This document shows, piece after piece, positions 51,872-60,866 of a stretch of 64,000 bases of DNA (the stretch's first letter is position 1; each line of letters begins with the position of its first letter). The notes beneath the pieces are model-generated. The model made no database searches. It was given only the letters and a program-made list of their open reading frames with translations, and was not told where the DNA came from. This DNA comes from Streptomyces ficellus (lineage in GTDB: Bacteria; Actinomycetota; Actinomycetes; Streptomycetales; Streptomycetaceae): contig NZ_JAUEPL010000001.1 in NCBI RefSeq assembly GCF_030406405.1, positions 124,001 to 188,000 of the forward strand. The letters run 5' to 3'. Made by a program: the position numbers and the translations under genes.

Positions 51872-52843
51872 TCACAGATCCAGGACGAGGCGCGGGCAGG
51901 CGGCGCGCGAGACGCAGATGAACATCGTGTCGTTGCGGGCCTGCTCGGCGGGGGTGAGGAGGGAGTCGCGGTGGTCCACCACCCCGTCGAGGACCACGGT
52001 CTCGCAGGTGCCACAGGTGCCCTCCTGGCACGAGGACAGGATCTGCACGCCGGCCTCCTCGACCGTCTGGAGGACGGTCTTGTCCGGGGGGACGGTCACC
52101 GTGATGCCGCTCCGGGAGAGTTCCACCTCGAAGGAGGTCGATGGGGCGTCGTCCTCCCGCGCCTTCGGAGTGAACCGCTCGATGTGCAGCGTGCCTTCCG
52201 GCCAGGAGGCACACCGCCGCTCCACCGCGTTGAGCAGGGGCTCGGGACCGCAGCAGTAGATGAGGGTGCCGGGGACGGGGCTGCCAAGCAGCCCGTCCAG
52301 GTCGAGAAGGCCGGTCTCGTCCTGGGGGCACAGTGCTACCCGGTGCGGGTGGTCCTTGGCGAGCTGCCCGGCGAAGGCCATGGTCGCGCGGCTGCGTCCG
52401 CCGTACACCAGCCGCCAGTCGGCTCCCCGCCGCTCGGCGGCGGCGATCATCGGCAGGACCGGAGTGATGCCGATGCCGCCGGCGATGAACAGGTAGCGGG
52501 CGGAGTCGGCCAGCGGGAAGTGGTTGCGGGGGCCGCGCACCCGGACCGTGTCTCCCTCGGCCAGCGTGTCGTGCACGTAGCGGGAGCCGCCCCGGCTCTC
52601 CGGCTCGCGCAGCACGGCCACGTGGAGGAGGGAAGTGTCCCCCGGGTCGCCGCACAGCGAGTACTGCCGTACCAGGTCGGGGCCCAGCACCAGGTCGATG
52701 TGGGCGCCGGGGCTCCACGCGGGCAGCCGCTCGCCGGAGGGGTGGGCCAGGCTGAGCCGGACGACGCCCTCGGCGAGGGGCTCCTTGCGCACCAGGGTCA
52801 GGTCGAGTTGGACCTCGGTGCGTTGTGGGCTCGTGATGGTCAT
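51872..52843 (-). CDS. vanB: Rieske oxygenase reductase (PDR/VanB-type)
   Basis: 323 residues of the phthalate-dioxygenase-reductase class, passing electrons from NAD(P)H to the oxygenase at 53118. The flavin site is RQYSLCG (residues 59-65), the nucleotide site IAGGIGITPVLPM and CGPEPLL. A C-terminal plant-type [2Fe-2S] domain has Cys272, 277, 280 and 310 (SSCQEGTCGTCE and FICVSRA). ATG at 52843 chosen at the start of similarity. It is the last gene of the operon containing the transporter, oxygenase and a 77-residue protein. Confidence 0.92.
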   Translation of the reverse strand: MTITSPQRTEVQLDLTLVRKEPLAEGVVRLSLAHPSGERLPAWSPGAHIDLVLGPDLVRQYSLCGDPGDTSLLHVAVLREPESRGGSRYVHDTLAEGDTVRVRGPRNHFPLADSARYLFIAGGIGITPVLPMIAAAERRGADWRLVYGGRSRATMAFAGQLAKDHPHRVALCPQDETGLLDLDGLLGSPVPGTLIYCCGPEPLLNAVERRCASWPEGTLHIERFTPKAREDDAPSTSFEVELSRSGITVTVPPDKTVLQTVEEAGVQILSSCQEGTCGTCETVVLDGVVDHRDSLLTPAEQARNDTMFICVSRAACPRLVLDL

Positions 52844-52887
52844 GGTGGTTCTCTTTTCGGACCGGGGGCGGGGACCGGGGGGCGGCT

Positions 52888-53121
52888 TCAGGCGAAGGCC
52901 GCGTGCCGAGGCTGAGGCGTGGATGCGGGAGCGGGCTCCGGGGCAGGGCCGGGGCGGTGGTCCTCGGGGTGGCCCAGCAGCCAGTCCCACAGCTCCACCG
53001 GGTCCTCGAACTCCCGCTGCGCACGGCAGTGGCAGACGGCCAGCAGCCGGTCGGTACCGAGCACCCAGTGGATGCGGTGGACGTTCTCGCCGGAGAGGAC
53101 GGGTGGGTGGAGCGGGATCAT
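52888..53121 (-). CDS. Small protein between oxygenase and reductase
   Basis: 77 residues: IHWVLGTDRLLAVCHCRAQ, then EFEDPVELWDWLLGHPED and a Pro/Ala tail. The ATG overlaps the oxygenase stop (ATGA), so it is co-translated with the Rieske component. CHC could be a metal or redox motif. It may be an accessory factor of the O-demethylase; the family is not recognised. Confidence 0.72.
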   Translation of the reverse strand: MIPLHPPVLSGENVHRIHWVLGTDRLLAVCHCRAQREFEDPVELWDWLLGHPEDHRPGPAPEPAPASTPQPRHAAFA

Positions 53122-54182
53122 CGGGCCACCGTCCGAGCCTGCGTGGCGGCCCCCTCCTGGGCCAGGCGGGCGAGGATGCGGCGGGCGGCGAGTCCGCCGG
53201 TGTCGATGTTGATGCTCAGTTCCTGGTAGCCCGTCTTCTCACTGTCCAGGGCCTTCTGGAGCACGTTGAGGGCCACGACGTCCTGCATGACGACCGTGTG
53301 GTTGTTGGTACGCAGGAATTCGCTCACCTCCTGGTCGTCCAGGGCGAAGTCGCGCGCCACGGCCCAGAAGTCGTACGTGGTCTTCTCCGTCGACGGGGTG
53401 ATGCCGTAGACGACTTCGACGTGGAAGGCGTGCGGGTCGCTGCCGTCCGGATTGGGGCCGGGTGCGCCCACGGGCGCGATGCGCGAGTGGAGCAGGTAGA
53501 GACAGGGGGCGTGGTACTCGATGTCCTGCCAGCGGGTGATCCGGCCCTCGATGCCCGTGGACTTCGCGTAGAACGGCGGGCACTCGGCGTCGTCCATATG
53601 ACGGCTGACGTGGACGATGCCGGCCGTGTCGTCGGCCTCCGTGGTGATGGGCGTCTCGGCCACCTCCGGCGTACCGATGTAGCCGCCGTGCAGGTACGTC
53701 TCGTGGGACAGGTCCATGAGGTTGTCGACGAGCAGCCCGTAGTCCGCGTCGATCGGTTCCATGCCGGACACGACGGTGTAGTTGGGCGAGTCCATCCACG
53801 GGGCGCGGGGCGGCAGAGTGTCCCCCGGTTCGCGGTCGCCGATCCATACCCACACGAAGGAGTCCTGCTCGACGACCGGGTAGGTCTTCAGTCGGGCGGT
53901 GCGCGGGATGCGCTGCTGGCCAGGTACGGAGACGCAGCCGCCGTCCGTGCCGTAGGTGAAGCCGTGGTAGCCGCACACCACGCGGTCGCCGTCCAGCCGG
54001 CTGGGCGCCTGGGAGAGCGGGAAGCGGCGGTGCACGCAGCGCTCGGCCATCGCCACGGCCCGGCCGTCCTCGGTCCGGTACAGCAGGATCGGCTCACCCA
54101 GCACGGTGCGGCCGAGCAGCTCGCGGCCGACCTCGCGGCCGTAGGCGGCGACGTACCACTGATCGCGTACGAAAGCGGTCAT
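53118..54182 (-). CDS. vanA: Vanillate O-demethylase-type Rieske oxygenase
   Basis: 354 residues. The Rieske [2Fe-2S] ligands are C49-x-H51 (ERCVHRRFPLS) and C70-xx-H73 (VCGYHGFTYG). The mononuclear iron site is in LLVDNLMDLSHETYLHGG with His159 and His164. VanA converts vanillate to protocatechuate plus formaldehyde; related members demethylate or hydroxylate other aromatic acids, so vanillate is the best but not the only candidate. ATG at 54182; the transporter gene lies 25 bp upstream. Confidence 0.9.
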   Translation of the reverse strand: MTAFVRDQWYVAAYGREVGRELLGRTVLGEPILLYRTEDGRAVAMAERCVHRRFPLSQAPSRLDGDRVVCGYHGFTYGTDGGCVSVPGQQRIPRTARLKTYPVVEQDSFVWVWIGDREPGDTLPPRAPWMDSPNYTVVSGMEPIDADYGLLVDNLMDLSHETYLHGGYIGTPEVAETPITTEADDTAGIVHVSRHMDDAECPPFYAKSTGIEGRITRWQDIEYHAPCLYLLHSRIAPVGAPGPNPDGSDPHAFHVEVVYGITPSTEKTTYDFWAVARDFALDDQEVSEFLRTNNHTVVMQDVVALNVLQKALDSEKTGYQELSINIDTGGLAARRILARLAQEGAATQARTVAR

Positions 54183-54207
54183 GATCGTTTCCTTCTGGGT
54201 GTGGGTT

Positions 54208-55578
54208 TCAGTGCGCGGTGGCGAGTCGCACGTCAGGTGCCGGGGCGGGGCGCAGCAGCAGCAGGAGGGCCGCGGTGGCGAGGTAGATCACGCTGACGGC
54301 CAGGTAGAGCTCCTGCGGGGTCCAGCCGCTGTCGAGGAGGCCGCCCGCGACGGTGGGGGCGAGGATCGCGCCGGTGCGGCCGATCGCGAGGGCGCTGCCG
54401 AGCCCGGTGGCGCGGATGCCCGTGCCGTACGTGGCGGGAGTGAGCGCGTACAGCCCTGCCACCGAGCCGTTGGCGAACAGACCGATCACCGCGCCGAGCG
54501 TGAAGGCGAGCCCCGGCCAGGAGGTCGAGGCGATGAAGGCCGGCAGCAGTACGGCGGTGGCGATCAGGTAGGCCATGAGGACGGAGCGGAGCGCGAAGCG
54601 GGCGGCGAGCGCCCCGAGGACGGCCGAGCCGAAGATGCCGCCGACGTTGAGCAGCGTGCCGCCGGTCAGGCCCTGGTTGCCGGACAGTCCCGCCTCGACC
54701 AGCAGGGTCGGCGTCCAGCTGGTGATGAAGTAGAAGCCGGCCATGACGAGGAAGAAGGCCGACCACAGCAGCAGCGTCGCGCGGCGCAGCGCCGGGGAGA
54801 GCAACTCCCGGAAACCGGCCCCGATTCCGGTCCGTACGGTGGTGGGCTCGGGCAGCGCCTGCAGCGGCGGCTGCCCCATGCGCCGGGCCAGGGCGTTGAT
54901 CCTCTCCAGGGCCCGCTTGGGCCTGCGGGAGGCCAGGAAGTCCACGGACTCGGGCAGGCGGAAGAAGGCCAGCGGGACGGCGGCGGCGGTGGCCAGGCCG
55001 CCGGCCAGGAAGACCGAGCGCCAGCCGAACTGGCCGATCATGGAGACGGCGAGCAGTCCGCCGACGGTGGCGCCGACCGCGTAACCGGCGGAGTTCAGGC
55101 TGACGGCCAGGCCGCGCCAGCGGCGGGAGGCGTACTCGCCGGCGATGACGTTGCTACAGGCCAGGACACCGCCGATGCCGACTCCGGTGAGCACGCGCAG
55201 CGCTCCGAGCTGGGCGGGCGACTGACTCACCGAGGAGAGCAGCATCCCGATCGCGGCCACTGCCAGGCAGCCCAGGATGACCGGGCGGCGGCCGATCCGG
55301 TCGCCCCAGGGGGCGACGAACATCGCGCCCAGGGCCATGCCGACCAGGCCCGCGCTGAGCAGCAGACCCAGCTCGGAAGAGCTGAGCTCCCAGCTGGCCG
55401 ACACGGCTTTGCCGGTGAAGGCCATGACGAGGACGTCGAAGCCGTCGAGCATGTTGAGCACGACGCACACCGCGATCGCGCCCCACTGGAAGCGGCTCAT
55501 CGGCCCCGCGTCGAGGGCGGCGCGCAGAGAGGGGCCGGTCACCGGTCCCGGCGCCGGGGAAGAGGACGGCAGATCCAT
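54208..55578 (-). CDS. Aromatic acid:H+ symporter (AAHS-type MFS)
   Basis: 456 residues, 12 transmembrane helices. AAHS hallmarks: MLDGFDVLVMAFTGKAV in TM1 (DGxD) and WGDRIGRRPVILG in the motif A loop. ATG at 55578. First gene of the operon with the Rieske oxygenase and reductase, so it probably imports the methoxylated aromatic acid. Confidence 0.92.
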   Translation of the reverse strand: MDLPSSSPAPGPVTGPSLRAALDAGPMSRFQWGAIAVCVVLNMLDGFDVLVMAFTGKAVSASWELSSSELGLLLSAGLVGMALGAMFVAPWGDRIGRRPVILGCLAVAAIGMLLSSVSQSPAQLGALRVLTGVGIGGVLACSNVIAGEYASRRWRGLAVSLNSAGYAVGATVGGLLAVSMIGQFGWRSVFLAGGLATAAAVPLAFFRLPESVDFLASRRPKRALERINALARRMGQPPLQALPEPTTVRTGIGAGFRELLSPALRRATLLLWSAFFLVMAGFYFITSWTPTLLVEAGLSGNQGLTGGTLLNVGGIFGSAVLGALAARFALRSVLMAYLIATAVLLPAFIASTSWPGLAFTLGAVIGLFANGSVAGLYALTPATYGTGIRATGLGSALAIGRTGAILAPTVAGGLLDSGWTPQELYLAVSVIYLATAALLLLLRPAPAPDVRLATAH

Positions 55579-55836
55579 GGCAGCACTCCGTTGTCGACTG
55601 CGTGGTGGTCGTCGACACCCTCCGCAAGGCGTAGGGGGGTGGGCGCGGGTGCGGCCCCGGCGGACCGGGGCCCGGGCGTCGACCGGTGCGGACCATCGTG
55701 GGGTCGGCGCCCTCGGGTCACCATGGGTCTTTCCGGATGCCGGGAAACATCTGCGAAACGCCGGCCCTGGCCGCAGGGACTTGGCTCGCGACGCGGCATG
55801 GGCGGGTACTAAAGCTTTGGCGCAGGACGGCGCGGT

Positions 55837-56223
55837 TCAGACCTGCGGCGTGATCATGGCGCGGGAGATCGCCCGAGCGCTCGTACAGACCAGCCGCGCC
55901 AGCGCGTGCGCGGAGGCGCTGCCATGGCGCACCACCAGCGACACCGCGGCGATCACCGCACCGTCGCCGCCGTGCACCGGCGCGGCGACCGACAGGGCGT
56001 CCATCGTGACCTGGCGGTCGCTGACCGCGTAGCCATGGGTCCGCGTCTCGGCCGGCATGCGCCGCAGCGTGCGCGGATCGCCGACCGTGCATGGCGTGAA
56101 GCGCTCGAAGGGGCCGGCGAGCGCAGCGCCTCTGTCGTTCCCACGGGACTGCCCCGCCCCTCGGCGTCGGCGTGTCCGTACGGGGCCAAGAGTCTCGGAG
56201 CAGGTGAACAGCAGATTGCGCAT
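55837..56223 (-). pseudogene. C-terminal remnant of an IclR-type regulator
   Basis: Only the second half of an IclR effector domain is present: FERFTPCTVGDPRTLRR, then GYAVSDRQVTMDALSVAAPVHG and VIAAVSLVVRHGS. There is no HTH, and upstream bases give an unrelated frame (MRNLLFTCSETLGPV). It lies at the promoter side of the VanAB operon, where a regulator is expected, so a former local regulator has been lost. The intact IclR gene at 61779 may now control the cluster. Confidence 0.75.
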
Positions 56224-56309
56224 GGCCCATTGACCATGCGTCGAGCCGCCTCTACGTTGAACCGCATTCCGGCACGATTGATTCGCATCACGGAACCCAG
56301 GAGGTTCTC

Positions 56310-57110
56310 GTGGCTCTCGCTCCTGCTGTTTCTCCTCTCGCCCGCTTCACCATTGACGGGCGTTCGATTGTCATCACCGGTGCCACCGGCGCCCTCGGCA
56401 GTGCGGCGGCACGCGCCCTGAACGCCCTGGGCGCTCGTCTCACCCTTGTGGGTGGCAACGCCGACAAGCTCGACGCGCTGGCCGCGGAACTGGACGGGCC
56501 CGGACCGGTCGAGACCGTCCGGCGCAGGCCGGACACCCCGGACGATGCCGAGGCGATCATCTCCGCCGCCGTGAAGACGTACGGTGACGTGCACGGTCTG
56601 CTCGTCGCCTCCGGCACGAACCACGTCGCGCCGATCACCGAGATGAAGGTCGAGGACTTCGACGCCGTGCAGTCGGCGAACATCCGTGGCTCATGGCTGA
56701 TGTGCCAGGCGGTGGGGCGGCACATGCTCGGCCGCGACGGCGGGGGCAGCGTCGTACTCGTGTCCTCCACCCGCGGCCGGCTGGGTCACCCCGCCGGATA
56801 CTCCGCGTACTGCCCCTCCAAGGCCGCGGTCGACCTGCTCGGCCGCAGTCTCGCCGCCGAGTGGGGCGGTGCCGGAGTCCGGGTGAACGTGCTGGCTCCC
56901 ACCGTGTTCCGCTCGGAGCTGACCGCCTGGATGTACGAGGAGGACGAGAAGGCCACCGCGACCCGCGAGGCCATGCTCGCCCGCATCCCGCTGGGCCGGC
57001 TGGCCGAACCGGAGGACTTCGCCGGGGCGTTGATCTACCTGCTGAGCGACGCCTCCTCGTTCGTCACCGGACAGGTCCTGTACCTCGACGGGGGGTACAC
57101 CGCATGCTGA
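56310..57110 (+). CDS. Short-chain dehydrogenase/reductase
   Basis: 266 residues, classical SDR. The coenzyme motif is TGATGALG (23-30); catalytic Ser153 and the YCPSK motif (Tyr167, Lys171) are present; the C-terminal VTGQVLYLDGGYTAC end is standard. GTG at 56310 follows CCAGGAGG. Overlaps the next dehydrogenase gene by 7 nt. Oxidises or reduces a hydroxy/keto group in the same pathway; substrate unknown. Confidence 0.92.
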   Translation: MALAPAVSPLARFTIDGRSIVITGATGALGSAAARALNALGARLTLVGGNADKLDALAAELDGPGPVETVRRRPDTPDDAEAIISAAVKTYGDVHGLLVASGTNHVAPITEMKVEDFDAVQSANIRGSWLMCQAVGRHMLGRDGGGSVVLVSSTRGRLGHPAGYSAYCPSKAAVDLLGRSLAAEWGGAGVRVNVLAPTVFRSELTAWMYEEDEKATATREAMLARIPLGRLAEPEDFAGALIYLLSDASSFVTGQVLYLDGGYTAC

Positions 57111-57994
57111 CCGTCGCCGTCGCCGGCGCGGGGCTGATGGGCCGCGGTATAGCGGAGGTGTTCGCGGGGGCGGGCCATCCGGTACGTCTGCACGACGTCG
57201 ACGCCGACGCCCTGCGCGGCGCGGTGGACAGCCTGCGGCAGCTCGACGGGCCTGTCGACGGCAGCACCGACCTGGCCGAAACGGTCACGGGAGCCGGACT
57301 CGTCGTCGAGGCCGTCGCCGAGAACCTGGAGGCCAAACGGGAGCTGTTCGCCCGCCTGGACCGCCTGTTGCCCGACGCGCTGCTGGCCAGCAACACCTCC
57401 GTGCTGCCGGTGAGCAGCATCGCCGAACGCACCACCCGCCCCGAGCGAGTGGTCGGCACCCACTGGTGGAACCCGCCCGGCCTGATCCCCGTGGTCGAGG
57501 TCGTCCGCGGGAAGCACACCAGCGAGGAGACGATGGAGCGCACCACCGCGCTTCTGACGTCCCTCGGCAAGCTGCCGGTGCGCGTCGAGCGCGACGTACC
57601 GGGATTCGTCGGCAACCGTCTCCAGCACGCCCTGTGGCGCGAGGCGATCGCGCTCGTCGCGGACGGAGTGTGCACCGCGGAGACAGTCGACACGGTGGTA
57701 CGCAACACCATCGGCCTGCGTCTGGCCGCCATGGGCCCCCTGGAGAACGCCGACTACGTCGGGCTCGACCTCACCCTGGCCATCCACGAGGCCGTCCTGG
57801 CCGACCTGAACCGCTCCCCGAGCCCTTCTCCGCTGCTGCGTGAGCTGGTGGCGGCGGGCAACCTCGGTGCCAAGAGCGGCCGCGGCTTCCTCACTTGGCC
57901 CGAGGGCAGCCGCGAACGGGCAGGCGCACGCCTGGCCCGGCACATCGCCCGACAGCTCGCGGCCACGGGGGACAACGGCCCGCCCGCGGCATGA
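57104..57994 (+). CDS. 3-hydroxyacyl-CoA dehydrogenase-family NAD enzyme
   Basis: 296 residues. The Rossmann motif is GAGLMG (8-13). SNTSVLPVSSIAERT and THWWNPPGLIPVVEVVRG resemble the carnitine dehydrogenase/lambda-crystallin branch more than true beta-oxidation enzymes. GFVGNRLQHALWREAI starts the helical C-domain. Together with the BKACE at 60867 it could oxidise a 3-hydroxy acid to the 3-keto acid that BKACE then cleaves; this coupling is inference. Confidence 0.9.
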   Translation: MLTVAVAGAGLMGRGIAEVFAGAGHPVRLHDVDADALRGAVDSLRQLDGPVDGSTDLAETVTGAGLVVEAVAENLEAKRELFARLDRLLPDALLASNTSVLPVSSIAERTTRPERVVGTHWWNPPGLIPVVEVVRGKHTSEETMERTTALLTSLGKLPVRVERDVPGFVGNRLQHALWREAIALVADGVCTAETVDTVVRNTIGLRLAAMGPLENADYVGLDLTLAIHEAVLADLNRSPSPSPLLRELVAAGNLGAKSGRGFLTWPEGSRERAGARLARHIARQLAATGDNGPPAA

Positions 57995-58158
57995 CCTGCC
58001 CCCTCGGGAGTGTCTCGCCCGATCCGCTTGAGCCCATCGCGGCCCGGAGTTCCATGCGGAGCTGACACTCCTCGTTCCTCCACCCGAGCGGTTTCACCCT
58101 GCGCCCGCCGCGGTGTCCGCCCGCGCTCATGCCGGCCACCATCGAGATACGGAAGCCC

Positions 58159-59625
58159 ATGACCAACAGCTCCAACCCGTCCAACGCCGCTGCCGACGGC
58201 ATACCCCGCCGCACCCTGGGCGGGCTGCTCGGCGGAAGTGCACTTGCCGCCGTCACCGGACTGGCCATCCCAGCCTCCGCCTCTGCTGCATCTGGTGGCG
58301 GCAGTGCCCTGCGGACGGAGCAGCCGTTCCGCGCCCGGACCGATCGTCAGAGCAAGCGGCGCCCCAACCTTCTGGTGATCCTCGCTGACGATCTGGGCTG
58401 GGCCGACCTGTCCTGCTACGGCGCACCTCACATCAAGACCCCGAACCTGGACCGGCTCGCCCGCCAGGGCGTGCGCTTCACCAACGGCTACTCCGCCTCG
58501 TCGAGTTGCTCCCCGACCCGGTTCGGCCTCTACACCGGGCGCTACCCGGGCCGTACCCACGGCGGGCTGGCCGAGCCGATCGCCAACCATTCTCACGGAC
58601 TGGACCCCGCCCACCCCACGCTGGCCTCCCTGCTGAAGGCCGCCGGCTATTCCACCGCGCTCATCGGCAAGTGGCACTGCGGCTTTCTGCCGGACTACAG
58701 CCCCACCAAGTCCGGCTGGGACGAGTTCTTCGGCAATCTGGGTGGCGGACTGGAGTACTTCTCCAAGCTCGGCCCGCTGGGTGAGTACGACCTGTACGAG
58801 GGCGACGCGACCTACCAGGACCTGCGCTACTACACCACCGTCCTCACCGAGCGGGCCGTGGAGTACGTAGGCCGCAGCCACGACGCGCCGTGGCTGCTGA
58901 ACCTCAACTTCACCACCCCGCACTGGCCGTGGCTGACCGAGGACGACGCGGAGACCGGGGCGGTGATCGCCGCCAAGATCGAGGAGGCAGGAGGCGGCGC
59001 CGAAGCGTACACGGCCTTGCTCCACCTCGACGGCGGCTCGGTGGAGAAGTACGCCGCGATGGTGGAGAGCCTGGACACCGCCGTTGGCCAGGTGCTGGAC
59101 GCGCTCCGCAGATGCGGCCAAGAGGACGAGACTCTGGTGCTGTTCGCCAGCGACAACGGCGGGGAGCGATTCTCCTACAACTGGCCACTCACCGGGGGCA
59201 AGGGAGACCTGCGGGAAGGCGGCATCCGGGTCCCCACGATCCTCCGCTGGCCCGCGCGGATCGGTGCCCACCAGGTGAGCCACGAGCCGAACCACACCAT
59301 CGACTGGACCGCAACGCTCCTGGAGGTGGCCGGCGCCCGGCCGGATCGCGACTATCCGCTCGATGGTACGAGCCTGGCGGGCTACCTGCTGCGCGGCGAG
59401 CACCTGTCGGAGCGCGACCTGTTCTGGCGGGTCCGGGCCAACCGCGCGCTGCGGCGCGGCCACTGGAAGTACTACCAGGACTCCTCCGGCGCCGACCACC
59501 TGTACAACCTGGCCTTGGACGCCCGGGAGCAGGCCGATCGCGCCGCCGACAAGCCCCAGCTGCTCAAGGAACTCAAGGCGGCCTGGGAGAAGACCGCCGC
59601 GACCCTGCTGCCCTACCCCAACTGA
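58159..59625 (+). CDS. Secreted sulfatase (type I, formylglycine-dependent)
   Basis: 488 residues. The N-terminal IPRRTLGGLLGGSALAAVTG is a Tat-type signal. The catalytic signature CSPTRFGLYTGR has Cys117 as the residue converted to formylglycine. Metal-site regions ILADDLGWADLSCYG and LFASDNGGE are present. It hydrolyses a sulfate ester outside the membrane. ATG at 58159 follows ACGGAAG; an ATG ten codons upstream is also open. It starts a run of plus-strand genes (sulfatase, cyclase, cupin, BKACE), suggesting that the natural substrate carries a sulfate. Confidence 0.92.
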   Translation: MTNSSNPSNAAADGIPRRTLGGLLGGSALAAVTGLAIPASASAASGGGSALRTEQPFRARTDRQSKRRPNLLVILADDLGWADLSCYGAPHIKTPNLDRLARQGVRFTNGYSASSSCSPTRFGLYTGRYPGRTHGGLAEPIANHSHGLDPAHPTLASLLKAAGYSTALIGKWHCGFLPDYSPTKSGWDEFFGNLGGGLEYFSKLGPLGEYDLYEGDATYQDLRYYTTVLTERAVEYVGRSHDAPWLLNLNFTTPHWPWLTEDDAETGAVIAAKIEEAGGGAEAYTALLHLDGGSVEKYAAMVESLDTAVGQVLDALRRCGQEDETLVLFASDNGGERFSYNWPLTGGKGDLREGGIRVPTILRWPARIGAHQVSHEPNHTIDWTATLLEVAGARPDRDYPLDGTSLAGYLLRGEHLSERDLFWRVRANRALRRGHWKYYQDSSGADHLYNLALDAREQADRAADKPQLLKELKAAWEKTAATLLPYPN

Positions 59626-59675
59626 CGTACGAACCCGTCCGGACACCACCGATCAAGAACGAAAGGCAGAACACC

Positions 59676-60512
59676 ATGTCCAACACCCCCTTCACCTGGC
59701 CTCTCGGCCCCAACGAGCAGGGCCTCGAGTTCTACGACCTCTCCCACCCGTGGGGGCACGGCACGCCGTGCTGGCCCTACTTCGAGGACGTGAAGATCGA
59801 GCGCCTGCACAGCATGTCCAAGTCCCGCGTCCTGACCCAGCGGATCACCACGGTCATGCACTCGGGCACCCACATCGACGCCCCCGGCCACGTCGTGGAG
59901 AACACCCCGCTGCTCGACGAGATACCGCTCAGCTCCTTCTTCGGCACCGGCGTCGTCGTCTCGATCCCCAAGAAGAAGTGGGAGGTCGTCACCGCCGCCG
60001 ACCTGGAGGCGGCCACCCCGGAGATACGCCCCGGCGACATCGTCATCGTCAACACCGGCTGGCACCACACCTACGGCGACAACAGCGACTACTACGCCTA
60101 CTCGCCCGGCTTCTACAAGGAGGCCGGAGAGTGGTTCGCCGCCAAGGGCGTCAAGGCCGTCGGAACCGACACCCAGGCCCTCGACCACCCGCTGGCCACC
60201 GCCATCGGCCCGCACGGCCCGGGCGCTCCGAACGGCCTGCTGCCGTGGGCCTGCGAGGAGTACGAGGCCGAGACCGGCCGCAAGGTCCTCGACGACTTCC
60301 CCGAGTGGGAGCCGTGCCACCGCGCCATCCTGTCCAAGGGGATCATCGGCTTCGAGAACGTCGGCGGCGACCTGGACAAGGTCACCGGCAAGCGCGTCAC
60401 CTTCGCCGCGTTCCCCTGGCGCTGGACCGGAGGTGACGGCTGCATCGTGCGTCTGGTCGCCATCGTCGACCCCACCGGCGCATACCGGATCGAGAAGGGT
60501 GAGCGGGGATGA
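59676..60512 (+). CDS. Cyclase-family (kynurenine-formamidase-like) hydrolase
   Basis: 278 residues of the cyclase/KynB family. Metal motif HSGTHIDAPGHVV, IVIVNTGWHHTYGDN and VGTDTQALDHPLAT are typical. Family members are metal-dependent amidases, lactonases or decyclising enzymes. ATG at 59676 follows GAAAGGCAG. The stop overlaps the cupin start (ATGA). Confidence 0.92.
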   Translation: MSNTPFTWPLGPNEQGLEFYDLSHPWGHGTPCWPYFEDVKIERLHSMSKSRVLTQRITTVMHSGTHIDAPGHVVENTPLLDEIPLSSFFGTGVVVSIPKKKWEVVTAADLEAATPEIRPGDIVIVNTGWHHTYGDNSDYYAYSPGFYKEAGEWFAAKGVKAVGTDTQALDHPLATAIGPHGPGAPNGLLPWACEEYEAETGRKVLDDFPEWEPCHRAILSKGIIGFENVGGDLDKVTGKRVTFAAFPWRWTGGDGCIVRLVAIVDPTGAYRIEKGERG

Positions 60513-60865
60513 GTCCGATGCGCGTCACCCGGCTCCAGCAGGCCCCGCCGTACCAGCCGCCGTCGCACCACGGCGTCGGCGCAGTGCGGCTGCAGGGCCA
60601 CGAAGCCGGGCCGACCGCACGTTTCTGGACCGGGCTGTCGTACTACCTGCCCGGCGGAGCGGCGGACGCGGCGCCGACGGCGGAGGAGACGGTGTACGTC
60701 GTCCTCGACGGCGAGGTCGTGGTCACCGCCGACGGCCATGAGGAGGCTCTGCGGCCCTACGACTCCGTACACCTGGCCAAGGGACAGATCCGCTCGGTGG
60801 AGAACCGCTCCAAGCGACCCGCCACTCTGCTCGTCACCATCGCACTGCCGGACGGGGAGGGCTGA
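60509..60865 (+). CDS. Small cupin-domain protein
   Basis: 118 residues, one cupin barrel: EETVYVVLDGEVVVTADGHEEALRPYDSVHLAKGQIRSVENRS. The first cupin motif lacks the usual HxH pair, so metal binding is doubtful. ATG at 60509 overlaps the cyclase stop. Likely an isomerase or binding protein of the same pathway; not further assignable. Confidence 0.86.
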   Translation: MSPMRVTRLQQAPPYQPPSHHGVGAVRLQGHEAGPTARFWTGLSYYLPGGAADAAPTAEETVYVVLDGEVVVTADGHEEALRPYDSVHLAKGQIRSVENRSKRPATLLVTIALPDGEG

Positions 60866-60866
60866 C

